Shown here piece after piece: positions 9,465-18,385 of a DNA stretch of 64,000 bases (positions within the stretch are counted from its first letter, which is position 1; each line of letters opens with the position of its first letter). Under the pieces are notes generated by a model. It searched no databases. It had not been told where the DNA came from and worked only from the letters and a program-made list of their open reading frames with translations. The position numbers and the translations under genes are program-made. The DNA comes from JBHGAV01 sp041946685 (GTDB taxonomy: Bacteria > Acidobacteriota > Terriglobia > Bryobacterales > Bryobacteraceae): assembly GCA_041946685.1 (NCBI GenBank), contig JBHGAV010000010.1:1-64000 (forward strand). Direction: 5' to 3'.

Positions 9465-10169
9465 ATGGGGTGGCGTGACTGGTTACGGAAGCAACCCGCG
9501 GGCAGCCGTGACTACGACCGGCAGACCGTGGCCGTAATGCAACGTGTGTTGTGTGGGACTTCCAACTGCATCGACGTCGGCGCGTCCGCCGGCGAGCTGC
9601 TGAAACACATGGTCCGGCTGGCGCCGCGCGGAAACCACTTCGCCTTCGAGCCGCTGACGCAGTTCTATCGCGTCCTCGTGAAGAAGTTCCCAGGTGTGGC
9701 GGTTCATGACGTCGCTCTGAGCGACACAGAGGAGACGACCGCCTCATTCCAGCATGTGGTGAGCAACCCTGCTTACAGCGGGCTCAAGCGCAGGCGGTAC
9801 GATCGGCCCGGGGAGCGCGTCGAGGTAATCACAGTGCGAACGGCGCGGCTCGACGAGTTGATACCCCAGAATGCGCCTATTCGTTTCATCAAGATCGACG
9901 TGGAGGGCGGAGAATTCCAGGTGCTTAGAGGCGGCCGAGAAACCGTGTGCCGCAGCCGACCCTTCATCGTGTTTGAATTTGGCTTCGGTGGCGCAGACTG
10001 GTACGGCGTACAGCCGGAGGATATGTACCGCTTGCTGTCGGATTACGGCCTGAAGGTGTCGCGCATGTCGGACTGGCTTTCGGGGAAGCCGTCACTCAGC
10101 GAGCTCGAGTTTGCCGCGGACTTCCGCGAGTCGCGAGACTACTACTTCCTGGCTCACCCGCGGGGCTGA
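9465..10169 (+). CDS. FkbM-family methyltransferase
   Basis: SAM-dependent O-methyltransferase of 234 residues. NCIDVGASAGELLKHM near residue 30 is the SAM-binding glycine loop, and IKIDVEGGEF near residue 145 is the diagnostic FkbM motif. FkbM proteins usually methylate sugar or polyketide hydroxyl groups; in this setting a surface glycan is plausible but not shown. It starts 16 bases after the spermidine-synthase-like gene and ends 13 bases before the convergent Mur-ligase gene. Confidence 0.85.
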   Translation: MGWRDWLRKQPAGSRDYDRQTVAVMQRVLCGTSNCIDVGASAGELLKHMVRLAPRGNHFAFEPLTQFYRVLVKKFPGVAVHDVALSDTEETTASFQHVVSNPAYSGLKRRRYDRPGERVEVITVRTARLDELIPQNAPIRFIKIDVEGGEFQVLRGGRETVCRSRPFIVFEFGFGGADWYGVQPEDMYRLLSDYGLKVSRMSDWLSGKPSLSELEFAADFRESRDYYFLAHPRG

Positions 10170-10182
10170 ATCGGAGCAGGTT

Positions 10183-11550
10183 TCATGGGCAGGCGACTGG
10201 GCGACACCCGGTCCATCCCTTCTCCAGCATCGGGCAGATGGGGCAGTGCGCGCTGCGGGCGGGACAATATGCCGTGGTGCAGCCCACCTGTCTGCCGTCA
10301 AGCGCCATTGCGACGCGCTCGAGCTTCTGGCGGCCTCGGCCCTTCAGCAGCACCACGTCGCCCGGTCCAAGCGTCTCCCGGAGAAGCCCAATTGTCTCTC
10401 CGAGATCGGCTCCCGCATCGACGATCGCGTCGTGACTCATGCCGGCCTTCCGGAGCCCTGGGCCGTAGTTTCTGTAGCTGTCAACACAGACGACCAAGCC
10501 CGCAATCCCCGCCAGCCGCGCCGCCAAATCACGGTAGAATTGCCGCGAGTGGGGGGGCGGCTCCGTCATCGGGCCCATGACCGCGATCTTCCGCCCGGCG
10601 GGCACCTCCTCCAGAACGTCGAGGGCGGCGTGAACCGTCTCCAGCGCCGATTTGGCGTCGTCTCGAAGCACAAACGCTCCGCTCGCCAGCTTATGCACGG
10701 ACAACCGGCCGGGCGACGGGGTGATGGATGCCAGCCGGGCGAGGACCAGGTCCAGAGGAACACCGCGATCGAGACCTACGGCTACGGCAGCGAGAGCCGG
10801 GTAGATCATGTGACGTCCGAGGAGTTGGATTCGAGCATCGCACACTTGCCCGCCGGCGTGCAGGTGAAAGCGCATTCCAAGGGGCCAGTCCAGTTCTGCG
10901 TCCGAAGCGCGGACCTGGCTGTCCTCGCCAAAGCCGAAGGTCACGACACGGGCCCTGGTTTCACCCGCCATCCAAAGGACATTCGGGTCGTCCCCATTCA
11001 GAACAGCCAGCCCGGATGCCGGCAGCACACGCACCATGTCGGCTTTCTCATCGCGAGTCACTTGGAGCGACCCAAAGGAACTGTGGTGCTCGATTCCAAC
11101 CGACATGACCACGGCGCAGTCGGGCTGCATCATCTCCGCGATGGCGGCCATCTGGCCCTGGCAGTCAATACCAACCTCGACCACGGCAGCGGCGTCCCAG
11201 GGCCTGGCCCGGAGGACGGCGTAGGGGACTCGCCCTATCCCATTCGCCGCAGCCCTGTGGTGAAGCTCCCGGCCCAGCACGTGGGTGATCACGCGCGTTG
11301 CCGTGGTCTTGCCGTAACTGCCCACCACGGCGACAAAGAAGGGCCGATACAGCAGCGTCCGCCGGCACAGCGCCGCCAGCCGGAATATGGCCGGCCAGCA
11401 GCGGTGGACAAGTTGCACCACAAGCCGTCGCCGGCCCAGCGGATTACGGAGGACCTTACCCAGTTCGCGCAAGGGAAATCGCTGTTGAGGCCTCCGCTGC
11501 AAGCCGGCGAGCCTGCGGCACCACAGCCCTGATGCCTTCCGCGCCGGCAT
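10183..11550 (-). CDS. Mur-ligase-family protein with C-terminal cysteine tail (paralogue 2)
   Basis: ATP-dependent ligase-fold protein of 455 residues, most like MurF. The P-loop GSYGKTTA is at about residues 77-84. The MurF-like central part has EHHSSFGSLQVTRDEK near 185 and LNGDDPNV, where the lysine would be the carbamylated active-site residue. The C-terminal domain has the GRL...DDAKS stretch that in Mur ligases binds the incoming amino acid or peptide. It ends in a cysteine cluster, C424-x4-C429-x6-C436-x2-C439, with two more cysteines at 449 and 454. It begins four bases after the upstream paralogue ends, so the two are co-transcribed. True MurF has no such tail; the substrate is unknown and a role in polymer or cofactor ligation is only a guess. 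Confidence 0.75.
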   Translation of the reverse strand: MPARKASGLWCRRLAGLQRRPQQRFPLRELGKVLRNPLGRRRLVVQLVHRCWPAIFRLAALCRRTLLYRPFFVAVVGSYGKTTATRVITHVLGRELHHRAAANGIGRVPYAVLRARPWDAAAVVEVGIDCQGQMAAIAEMMQPDCAVVMSVGIEHHSSFGSLQVTRDEKADMVRVLPASGLAVLNGDDPNVLWMAGETRARVVTFGFGEDSQVRASDAELDWPLGMRFHLHAGGQVCDARIQLLGRHMIYPALAAVAVGLDRGVPLDLVLARLASITPSPGRLSVHKLASGAFVLRDDAKSALETVHAALDVLEEVPAGRKIAVMGPMTEPPPHSRQFYRDLAARLAGIAGLVVCVDSYRNYGPGLRKAGMSHDAIVDAGADLGETIGLLRETLGPGDVVLLKGRGRQKLERVAMALDGRQVGCTTAYCPARSAHCPICPMLEKGWTGCRPVACP

Positions 11551-11554
11551 GGGA

Positions 11555-12892
11555 TCAGCCTTCGAGCAGGGGGCAAGTCTCGCAGCGCATGGCGCGGTAA
11601 CGACAAAGCCCGACCGCGCATCCCACCTTCCTGCCTTCCAGAGCCAGGGCGATACGGGACAACTTTTGCTGGTCGCGGCCCTTTATCAACACCACGTCCC
11701 CGCCACGCAATTCACGACGAAGGTAGTCAACGGCAGGGAGACACCCGGAGGCGTCCAGGATGGCGTCCCGTTTCATGCCAGCCGCGAACACGCCCGCCTT
11801 ATATTCCCGATAACAGTCCACGAACACGGCCCGTTGGGCAATACGGGAGATGCGCTCTCCGAGGGCGCGGTAGAGGGGCCCCGCACTTCCCGGAGCCTCC
11901 GAAATGGGGCCGAGCACCACGATCTTCCTCGCTGCGGGAACCTCCTCCAGCAGGTCGAGCGCTGCGTGGATCGTCTCCAGCGTCGATTTCAGATCGTCGC
12001 AAATGAGTGCAGCACCGCTTGCGAGCGGCTTCACCGCCATGCGGCCCGAGACGGGAACGAGAGCGGACAGGCGTGGGAGCGCGTCGTCCAGCGATACCCC
12101 TTCCTCAAGGGCGACCGCCACCGCGGCCAGCGCCGGGTAGATCATGTGGCGGCCATACAATCCGATCATTACCTCCCGCTCGCATCCGGCAGCGTGCAGA
12201 CGGAACCGCATTCCACGAGGCCAGTCCAGCTCAGCGTGGGTCGCCCGAACCTGATTTGACTCGCCGAAGCCTAAGGTGACGATCTTCGCCCGGGTTTGGC
12301 TTGCCATCCACAGCACGTTCGGATCATCTCCGTTGAGCACGGCGACACCGGAAGGCGGCAGGGCGCGAACCATATACGCCTTCTCGTCGCGGGTCGTTTC
12401 CAGGGTCTCAAGAGACCGATTGTGCTCGCTGGCGATCGTGGTGACGACCACGACCTGCGGGCGCACCGTCTTGGCCAAGGGCGCCATCTGCCCTCTCCCG
12501 TCGATGCCCGCCTCGACCACCGTGCGCGCGTCCCAGGGCCGCAGCCTGAGAATTGCCCGCGGAACACCCCCGAGCGAATTGCCGCCCAGCTTTTGCCGGG
12601 CGCTGAGCCCGAGCGCGGCGCACAAGGCCTGCGCGGTGGTAGTCTTGCCGAGGCTGCCCACCACTGCCGTGATCCTTACTCTCCGCGCAAGTGTAAGCCG
12701 GTACAGAACAGCGAGACGGGTTGTCACCGGCCAGAGCAGAAACTGCAATCCTTTCCGTAGGCGGCGTCGCCCCATGCGGGAGAGCAACATCTCCACAAGC
12801 TCGCGCAAGCTATAGGAAGTGATGCGCTTGGTCCAGATCCTTTCGGCAAGAGTCAGGCGGGTGAGTGGTTCAGGGCGATCGGCCACAGGCAC
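11555..12892 (-). CDS. Mur-ligase-family protein with C-terminal cysteine tail (paralogue 1)
   Basis: First gene of the tandem pair, 445 residues. It has the P-loop GSLGKTTT at about 79-86, EHNRSLETLETTRDEK in the MurF-like central domain, LNGDDPNVLWMA, and a C-terminal cysteine pattern C425-x4-C430-x6-C437-x2-C440 with exactly the same spacing as its downstream paralogue. The two share long stretches such as GRHMIYPALAAVAV and LDWPxGMRFxLHA, so they come from a duplication that has diverged. Both have a basic, partly hydrophobic N-terminal region (about residues 20-75) ahead of the P-loop that standard MurF lacks. Divergent from the OPT transporter, with a 47-base gap. Confidence 0.75.
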   Translation of the reverse strand: MPVADRPEPLTRLTLAERIWTKRITSYSLRELVEMLLSRMGRRRLRKGLQFLLWPVTTRLAVLYRLTLARRVRITAVVGSLGKTTTAQALCAALGLSARQKLGGNSLGGVPRAILRLRPWDARTVVEAGIDGRGQMAPLAKTVRPQVVVVTTIASEHNRSLETLETTRDEKAYMVRALPPSGVAVLNGDDPNVLWMASQTRAKIVTLGFGESNQVRATHAELDWPRGMRFRLHAAGCEREVMIGLYGRHMIYPALAAVAVALEEGVSLDDALPRLSALVPVSGRMAVKPLASGAALICDDLKSTLETIHAALDLLEEVPAARKIVVLGPISEAPGSAGPLYRALGERISRIAQRAVFVDCYREYKAGVFAAGMKRDAILDASGCLPAVDYLRRELRGGDVVLIKGRDQQKLSRIALALEGRKVGCAVGLCRYRAMRCETCPLLEG

Positions 12893-12939
12893 TTGATTTT
12901 ATCATCCCGGTGCTTGCCGACTTGATAAGATCGGCTGAT

Positions 12940-14952
12940 ATGGCAAGGACCGGACAATCGCCGCCGCCGGAGATGACCGTGAAAGCTGTCGTACTGGGGC
13001 TGTTGCTGGCGTTCGTCTTCGGCGCCGCCAACGCATATCTCGGCATGCGTGCCGGACAGACGGTGGCGGCTACGATACCGGCGGCGGTTATCGCCATGGC
13101 CCTGTTCCGGCTCCCGGTCCGGGGGCTGAGGGGCGGGATTCTGGAGCAGAACATCGCGCGCACGGCGGCGTCAGTCGGGGAGGCTCTGGTGGCCGGCGCG
13201 ATCTTTACCATCCCCGCGTTCGTGCTGGTAGAGATCAATGGGGTCCGGCTATGGCGCGACCTGCGCGCGCACTATTGGGAGGCGGCGTTCATCCTGCTGG
13301 CCGGAGGGCTGATCGGCGTGTTCTTCATCATCCTGTTGCGGAGGCCGCTGTGTGTGGACGCGGGTTTGCCGTGGCCGGAGAGCGTAGCCAGCGTGGAGAT
13401 CGTGAGAGCGGGGGACCGGGCCGGCGCGGCCTCGCGCTCCATTTTCGGAGCCATGGGTTTCGGCGGGCTGATTCAGATTCTCAAGAGCGATAAAGGCTTT
13501 CCGGTATTCCGGGACTATGTGGAGGGTTTCTGGAACTTCCCGAAGTCGGTTGTCCGGCATTTCGATTTTCAGCGCCGTCCGATCGGAGACGTTGCCCACG
13601 CGGGGGGAATTGCCTGGTCCACGCCTAGCCTCTCGCCGGCGTTGCTGGGCATCGGCTACATCATCGGGCCGAAGTTGGCGTCCATCAATGTGGCGGGCGG
13701 CCTGATCGCGTGGTGGCTGTTCATCCCGCTGCTGCTGTTCTTCGACCCCGACCTACCCGTGCGGCTGGGCAATGCGTCTCCGGAGGTGGCCGCCTATACG
13801 GTCTGGTACAACGTCGTGCGGCCCATTGCCGTCGGCGCCATGCTGGTGGCGGCGTTCTACACGCTGTACTCGATGCGGTCCTCCATTTTCCGCTCGCTCA
13901 AGGGCGCGTTCGGCGCGTCCACCTCGGCGGCGAGGGAACACGCGGCAAGTGATCGAACCGAGCGGGACATCCCGGCCAGGTGGGTGCTGGCGGGTGTCGT
14001 AGCGCTGCTGGTTCCGATTACGGGCATCTACTACTTCTTTACGCAGGGGTGGCTGGCGGCGATCGTGTCGGCGCTGGTGATGACGGTGACGGGCTTTCTG
14101 CTGTCGGCGGTGGGCGGCTACCTGGTCGGGTTGGTGGGGAGCAGCAACCAGCCGGTGTCGGGATTGACGTTGTCGGCCCTGGTCATCGCGGCGCTGATCC
14201 TGCTGGCGATCGGAGTGAAGGGACCGGCGGGCGTGGCGGCCGTGCTGGGAGTGGCGGCGGTGGTCTGCTGCGCCTGCTGCGTTTCGGGGTCGCTGATACA
14301 GGATCTGAAGGCCGGGCACCTGCTGGGAGGAACGCCGTGGAAGATGCAGGTGGTGGAGATTGTGTCGGTGGCGTTGCTGAGTTTCTTCCTGATGGGGCCG
14401 ATCATCGTGCTGCACGAGGCCAACCTGGCGACTGGAGGCATCGGCGGGCGGGCGCTGCCGGCGCCACAGGCCGGCCTCATGGCGCAATTGGCGAAGGGTA
14501 TTGTCGGCGGAGAGATGGCATGGGGGCTTCTGGGCATCGGGGCGGCGCTCGGCGTGGCCCTGATCCTGTGCGGAGCCAGAGCGCCGATGCTGATCGCCGT
14601 GGGGATGTACCTCCCCTTTGACACAACCTCGGCGATCTTCGCCGGCGGGCTTCTGAAGGCGCTGGCGGACCGTATCGCGGTGGGCTACAGCGCGGAGGAG
14701 AAGGCCCGGGTGGAGGAGAAAGGGACGCTGGTGGCCTCGGGCCTCATAGCGGGAGAAGCAGTTGTCGGGATTCTGCTTGCGGTGTTGTTCGTCTCCGGTG
14801 TACCATCGCTGGCCGACCTCATCATCGGCACAGACCAGCCTGGATTCTATCCGGCGTGGGGGGCGTGGCTGTCGCTGGCAGGCTTCGCGGGTCTGGCGTA
14901 CGCGCTGGTCCGCGTGCCCGCGAGGAGCAAAGGCCGAAGCTACATGGTGTAG
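12940..14952 (+). CDS. OPT-family oligopeptide/metal-chelate transporter
   Basis: Inner-membrane transporter of about 670 residues with many membrane segments, matching the OPT family. It includes NAYLGMRAGQTVAATIP in the first segments and SSNQPVSGLTL near residue 400, a stretch typical of the bacterial OPT branch. An earlier GTG at 12865 would place the start inside the opposite-strand ligase gene; the ATG at 12940 gives a normal N-terminus directly before the first membrane segment and is preferred. OPT proteins import small peptides or siderophore-like chelates; the substrate here is unknown. Its 3' end overlaps the outer-membrane gene on the other strand by 13 bases. Confidence 0.88.
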   Translation: MARTGQSPPPEMTVKAVVLGLLLAFVFGAANAYLGMRAGQTVAATIPAAVIAMALFRLPVRGLRGGILEQNIARTAASVGEALVAGAIFTIPAFVLVEINGVRLWRDLRAHYWEAAFILLAGGLIGVFFIILLRRPLCVDAGLPWPESVASVEIVRAGDRAGAASRSIFGAMGFGGLIQILKSDKGFPVFRDYVEGFWNFPKSVVRHFDFQRRPIGDVAHAGGIAWSTPSLSPALLGIGYIIGPKLASINVAGGLIAWWLFIPLLLFFDPDLPVRLGNASPEVAAYTVWYNVVRPIAVGAMLVAAFYTLYSMRSSIFRSLKGAFGASTSAAREHAASDRTERDIPARWVLAGVVALLVPITGIYYFFTQGWLAAIVSALVMTVTGFLLSAVGGYLVGLVGSSNQPVSGLTLSALVIAALILLAIGVKGPAGVAAVLGVAAVVCCACCVSGSLIQDLKAGHLLGGTPWKMQVVEIVSVALLSFFLMGPIIVLHEANLATGGIGGRALPAPQAGLMAQLAKGIVGGEMAWGLLGIGAALGVALILCGARAPMLIAVGMYLPFDTTSAIFAGGLLKALADRIAVGYSAEEKARVEEKGTLVASGLIAGEAVVGILLAVLFVSGVPSLADLIIGTDQPGFYPAWGAWLSLAGFAGLAYALVRVPARSKGRSYMV

Positions 14953-15518
14953 GAAACGCCCAGCGAGATCTCGTTGATGCGAAGCCAGCCCTTGGGGGCC
15001 TCAAAGAACCAGTCCGGCTTCGGCGAAAGGAACTGCTGGACCCCGAGACGGATGAGGAACTTCTCCGTCGCCCTGACCTTCACGCCGGCGCCGTAGTTCA
15101 CACCGAACTTGGTGTCGCCGCCCCCGGACGTGGCCGAAGAGCCGGGAGGAACAAAGTTGCTGAACTGCGCGCCCCCGGCGATGAACGGCCGAACCTTGGA
15201 GCCCTCCTCAATGGGATAGAGCAGCAGATCGTAGAAGCCCTGGTGCGTGGCCATTCCGTACTTGGTCCCGGCATACTCCAGGTTCGTTCGGTTGTACGCA
15301 TACCCCGCTTCGTGTCCCAGGCGGGCGTGCGAGTTCAGTCCGACCCGGAAGCCGAACCGGAACCCGCTGGTAAGCTTGGCTCCGTCGGATTGCGAGAGGA
15401 CGTTGTTGGAAAGACGATTGACTCCGAACTGCGGCCCGATCTCGAGAACCTGGGCGGAGGCCACGCTCGCCAAGACCAGAAACAGAGATGCTGCAAGCAA
15501 CGTTCGCGTGGGGTTCAT
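14940..15518 (-). CDS. Outer-membrane beta-barrel protein
   Basis: Exported protein of 192 residues. A signal peptide ends near ASVASAQ (residue 22-23). Amphipathic strands follow with alternating aromatic residues and glycines (FGFRVGLN, GHEAGYAYNR), and the last residues SLGVSYTM resemble a barrel closing strand. This is the pattern of small OmpA/OmpW-like porin-type barrels. It begins 9 bases after lutC on the same strand, so it is probably the last gene of the lut operon. Function unknown; passage of lactate or a related acid is a speculation from context only. Confidence 0.65.
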   Translation of the reverse strand: MNPTRTLLAASLFLVLASVASAQVLEIGPQFGVNRLSNNVLSQSDGAKLTSGFRFGFRVGLNSHARLGHEAGYAYNRTNLEYAGTKYGMATHQGFYDLLLYPIEEGSKVRPFIAGGAQFSNFVPPGSSATSGGGDTKFGVNYGAGVKVRATEKFLIRLGVQQFLSPKPDWFFEAPKGWLRINEISLGVSYTM

Positions 15519-15527
15519 ATCTCTATA

Positions 15528-16160
15528 TTAAACGACTATGACGTGGATTTCTCCGGGACCGTGTACGCCGCGGATAAGGATCTGCTCGATATCCGCGGTG
15601 CGGCTCGGGCCGGTGATCAGAACCATGGAGGAGGTCTGCTCCGCCGGCCGCGGCAGCACGGTAAACAACTCGTCGAGACCGCTCAGGAAACGCTCCTTGG
15701 GCAATACCGCCACGTGCGCCGGAGGGACAAGCGAAAGCATGCGGGCTTCGCTGGCGGAGGAGAGCATGACCAGCGTGCCCGTGTCGGCCAAGGCGTACTC
15801 CGCGCTGGTGATGCCGAAATCCGCGACAGCGCAGAGGCGGCGCAGTTCCGGCTCATCGGCGATGCCGGCCCGGACGCCGGGCAGAGCGGTGATGCCGCAC
15901 TCTTTCAGGTACGGGGCGCCCGAGGCCACACAGTCCTTCCCCTTGATGATGGCCGCGACGCAAGCGCAGGCATCCGCAGGAGAATCCGCGCGCTGGAAGG
16001 TTCCCCCCAGAGCCTCCAGGGCGGAGGCAAACCGGGCCAGGCGGGTCTCCAGGTCCATTTCCTTGATCACCAGGCGCGGAGCCGGTGGAGGAGCGGCGGC
16101 TTGACCTGCGCTGCGGCCGAGAGCGGTGCGGACTTTGTGCAGAATATGTTCGCGCGACAT
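15528..16160 (-). CDS. lutC: LutC-like LUD-domain subunit of lactate oxidation complex
   Basis: Third subunit of the LutABC L-lactate dehydrogenase complex, 210 residues. It consists of a single LUD domain, with the conserved ITSAEYALADTGTLV near residues 115-130 and HVAVLPKERF further on. LUD proteins share their fold with the N-terminal part of LutB. The gene lies 2 bases after lutB in the lutA-lutB-lutC order. The complex passes electrons from lactate to an unknown membrane acceptor. Confidence 0.88.
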   Translation of the reverse strand: MSREHILHKVRTALGRSAGQAAAPPPAPRLVIKEMDLETRLARFASALEALGGTFQRADSPADACACVAAIIKGKDCVASGAPYLKECGITALPGVRAGIADEPELRRLCAVADFGITSAEYALADTGTLVMLSSASEARMLSLVPPAHVAVLPKERFLSGLDELFTVLPRPAEQTSSMVLITGPSRTADIEQILIRGVHGPGEIHVIVV

Positions 16161-16162
16161 GG

Positions 16163-17599
16163 CTATCGGCCTCCTCCCTGGCGCACGCGCCAGAGTTGCC
16201 GGAAACTCCTGGGAGGCAGCGCCGGCAAATCCCGCACGCTGGTCCAGGCCTTAAGCGGTCCGACATTTGGAACGAAAGGAAGCCCGCGCAGCCACTTGCC
16301 CGGCTCCGGACTCGACGCGAAGAGCGATCCCATCATTCCGGCGAATTCGTACAACCGAGGGTGACGCATGAGCCACCCCCAGGCGCGGAATCCGAGCCGT
16401 TCCAGCCGGGATTGTCCCTGGCGGGCGCTGTCCGCCACCACTTCGCTGCGGAGCTCCAGCAGGAGCCTGGGCAACTCGATCTTGACCGGGCAGACTTCGG
16501 CGCAAGCCCCGCAAAGGCTGGACGCGAACGGCAGCCAGGGGTCGCGCCCCACACCGCGGTACTGGGCGCTGATGACCTGACCAATGGGCCCGGAGTACAC
16601 CCAGGGATAGTTGTGGCCGCCGATCTTCCTGTAGACCGGACAATGGTTGAGACAGGCGCCGCATCGGATGCAGTGCAGCGACTGGCGCTTTTCGCGGTCC
16701 GCCAGAAGCCTGGTGCGCCCATTGTCCAACAGGAGCACGTAGAACTCCTGGGGGCCGTCGATCTCGCCCTCGCGGCGCGGCCCGTTCAGAAACGAGGTGT
16801 ACACAGTCAGGGGCTGGCCCGTCGCGCTGCGCCCGAGCAACTTCAGGAAGACCGCCAGGTCCTGCGCCCGGGGAATCAGCTTCTCGATGCCCGCGATGGC
16901 GACGTGGATCCGCGGCATCGTGGTGCACATGCGGCCGTTGCCCTCGTTGGTGACCAGCACGACCGCACCCGAGTCGGCCACCAGGAAGTTGGCTCCGGAG
17001 ATCCCGATATCGGCGGCCAGGAACTTCTCCCGCAGCACCCGCCGGGCGATCTTGGTCTGATTCTCCGGGACGACCTCCCGCTCCACGCCGAGGGTGCGGC
17101 TGAACAGGTCGGCGACGTCATAGCGCGTAAGATCCAGCGCCGGAGCGACGATGTGGTAAGGGCGGGACCGGCCCAACTGCACGATGAACTCGCCGAGGTC
17201 GCTTTCGACGGGCTCCAATCCCTGGTGCTCCAGGTGCTCGTTCAGCCCCGTCTCCTCGGTGGTCATGGACTTCACCTTAGTGAAGAGCCGGGCGTTCTTC
17301 TCTTGGGCGAGCCGCGCAACGAACTGGTTGGCCTCGCCGCTGTCCTTACACCAGACGACCTTGCCGCCGCGGGAGATCACGTTCGCTTCGAACTGCTCCA
17401 GGTAGTAGTCCAGGTTTTCGGCGGTGTGCCGCTTGAGCTCACTGGCCAGCTCGCGGAGATCCTGGTAATCCGGCAGAACCTCGGGATTCACCGTGGCCCT
17501 GCGCTTCTGCATCAAGCGGGCGGTGGCGGTGTAGACGGCGAGCTGCAAGTTCGCATTGGTCAGCGTTGCATCGAATTGTTCTTGGGGGGCTGGAGGCAT
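16163..17599 (-). CDS. lutB: LutB-like iron-sulfur subunit of lactate oxidation complex
   Basis: Iron-sulfur subunit, 478 residues. An N-terminal LUD domain (about residues 60-290, with GISGANFLVADSGAVVL) is followed by two 4Fe-4S motifs, CIRCGACLNHCP near residue 305 and CGACAEVCP near residue 358. A C-terminal LutB-type helix region completes it. The length is normal for LutB. It lies 9 bases downstream of lutA and just ahead of lutC; clusters carry electrons from LutA/LutC towards the membrane. Confidence 0.92.
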   Translation of the reverse strand: MPPAPQEQFDATLTNANLQLAVYTATARLMQKRRATVNPEVLPDYQDLRELASELKRHTAENLDYYLEQFEANVISRGGKVVWCKDSGEANQFVARLAQEKNARLFTKVKSMTTEETGLNEHLEHQGLEPVESDLGEFIVQLGRSRPYHIVAPALDLTRYDVADLFSRTLGVEREVVPENQTKIARRVLREKFLAADIGISGANFLVADSGAVVLVTNEGNGRMCTTMPRIHVAIAGIEKLIPRAQDLAVFLKLLGRSATGQPLTVYTSFLNGPRREGEIDGPQEFYVLLLDNGRTRLLADREKRQSLHCIRCGACLNHCPVYRKIGGHNYPWVYSGPIGQVISAQYRGVGRDPWLPFASSLCGACAEVCPVKIELPRLLLELRSEVVADSARQGQSRLERLGFRAWGWLMRHPRLYEFAGMMGSLFASSPEPGKWLRGLPFVPNVGPLKAWTSVRDLPALPPRSFRQLWRVRQGGGR

Positions 17600-17608
17600 G
17601 GCAGAATG

Positions 17609-18334
17609 TCAGCGGGCAGCGAGGACCTGCGCCAGATGCATGGTCTTCACCGGCACTCCTTCCCGGGACATGACGCCGCGAAGCTGCAAGAGGCAACTGG
17701 CGTCCACCCCGACGACCGCATCCGCGCCGGTTTTGAGGATCGATTCGATCTTCGTGCGGGACATCCCGGCTGAAATCGTAGGGAACTTGACCGAGAAGGT
17801 CCCTCCGAAGCCGCAACACTCCTCGGGGACATCCATCTCCCGAAGCGTAAGCCCCTTCACCCGCGAGAGCAGCCGCCGCGGACCGTCTTTGATCTTAAGC
17901 TCGCGCAGGCCGTGACAACTGTCGTGGAAGGTGACTACCCCGTCCCACCGGGCTCCGACGTCTTCCACACCCGCCACCTCCAGCAGGAACTTGCTAAATT
18001 CCCAGATTCGCGGCGCGAGCCGGCGAGTCTCGTCGAGCCTCTTGGGATCCTTGGCGAACAGCTCCGGATAATGGTGGGTGATCATGGAGGCGCAGGAGCC
18101 GGAAGGCACAACGACATACTCGGCGTCCCGCAGGACCTCGAGGCACTGGCAGGCAACCTCCCGCGCCTCCTCGCGGTAACCCGTGTTGAACGCAGGCTGT
18201 CCGCAACAGGTCTGCTTCTCCGGGAAGTCCACGGCGTAGCCGAGGCGCTCCAGCACCTCCACGGCGGCCATGCCGACTTCCGGGAACAACTGATCCACGA
18301 TGCAGGTGACGAAAAGCGAAACGCGGTTTGCCAT
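17609..18334 (-). CDS. lutA: LutA-like CCG-domain subunit of lactate oxidation complex
   Basis: Small subunit of 241 residues with two cysteine-rich CCG domains: EKQTCCGQPAFN near residue 40 and PEECCGFGGTFSVK near 168, with further cysteines at SGSCASM and DASCLLQL. Each domain can hold an unusual [4Fe-4S] cluster like that of HdrB. It starts at the ATG at 18334 and is the first of the lutABC genes. The upstream skp gene is 51 bases away on the same strand, so partial read-through is possible. Confidence 0.9.
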   Translation of the reverse strand: MANRVSLFVTCIVDQLFPEVGMAAVEVLERLGYAVDFPEKQTCCGQPAFNTGYREEAREVACQCLEVLRDAEYVVVPSGSCASMITHHYPELFAKDPKRLDETRRLAPRIWEFSKFLLEVAGVEDVGARWDGVVTFHDSCHGLRELKIKDGPRRLLSRVKGLTLREMDVPEECCGFGGTFSVKFPTISAGMSRTKIESILKTGADAVVGVDASCLLQLRGVMSREGVPVKTMHLAQVLAAR

Positions 18335-18385
18335 GGGATGAAGATCCGGCTCACCACCCGGCGGGCAGCGGAAAGACCACAGTAC

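Noticed and set aside
10111..11532. Long plus-strand frame opposite the Mur-ligase paralogue
   Set aside because: No domain seen; the minus-strand protein has P-loop and ligase motifs.
12865..12939. Earlier GTG start for the OPT transporter
   Set aside because: It would overlap the start of the opposite-strand ligase gene and add residues outside the family's N-terminus.
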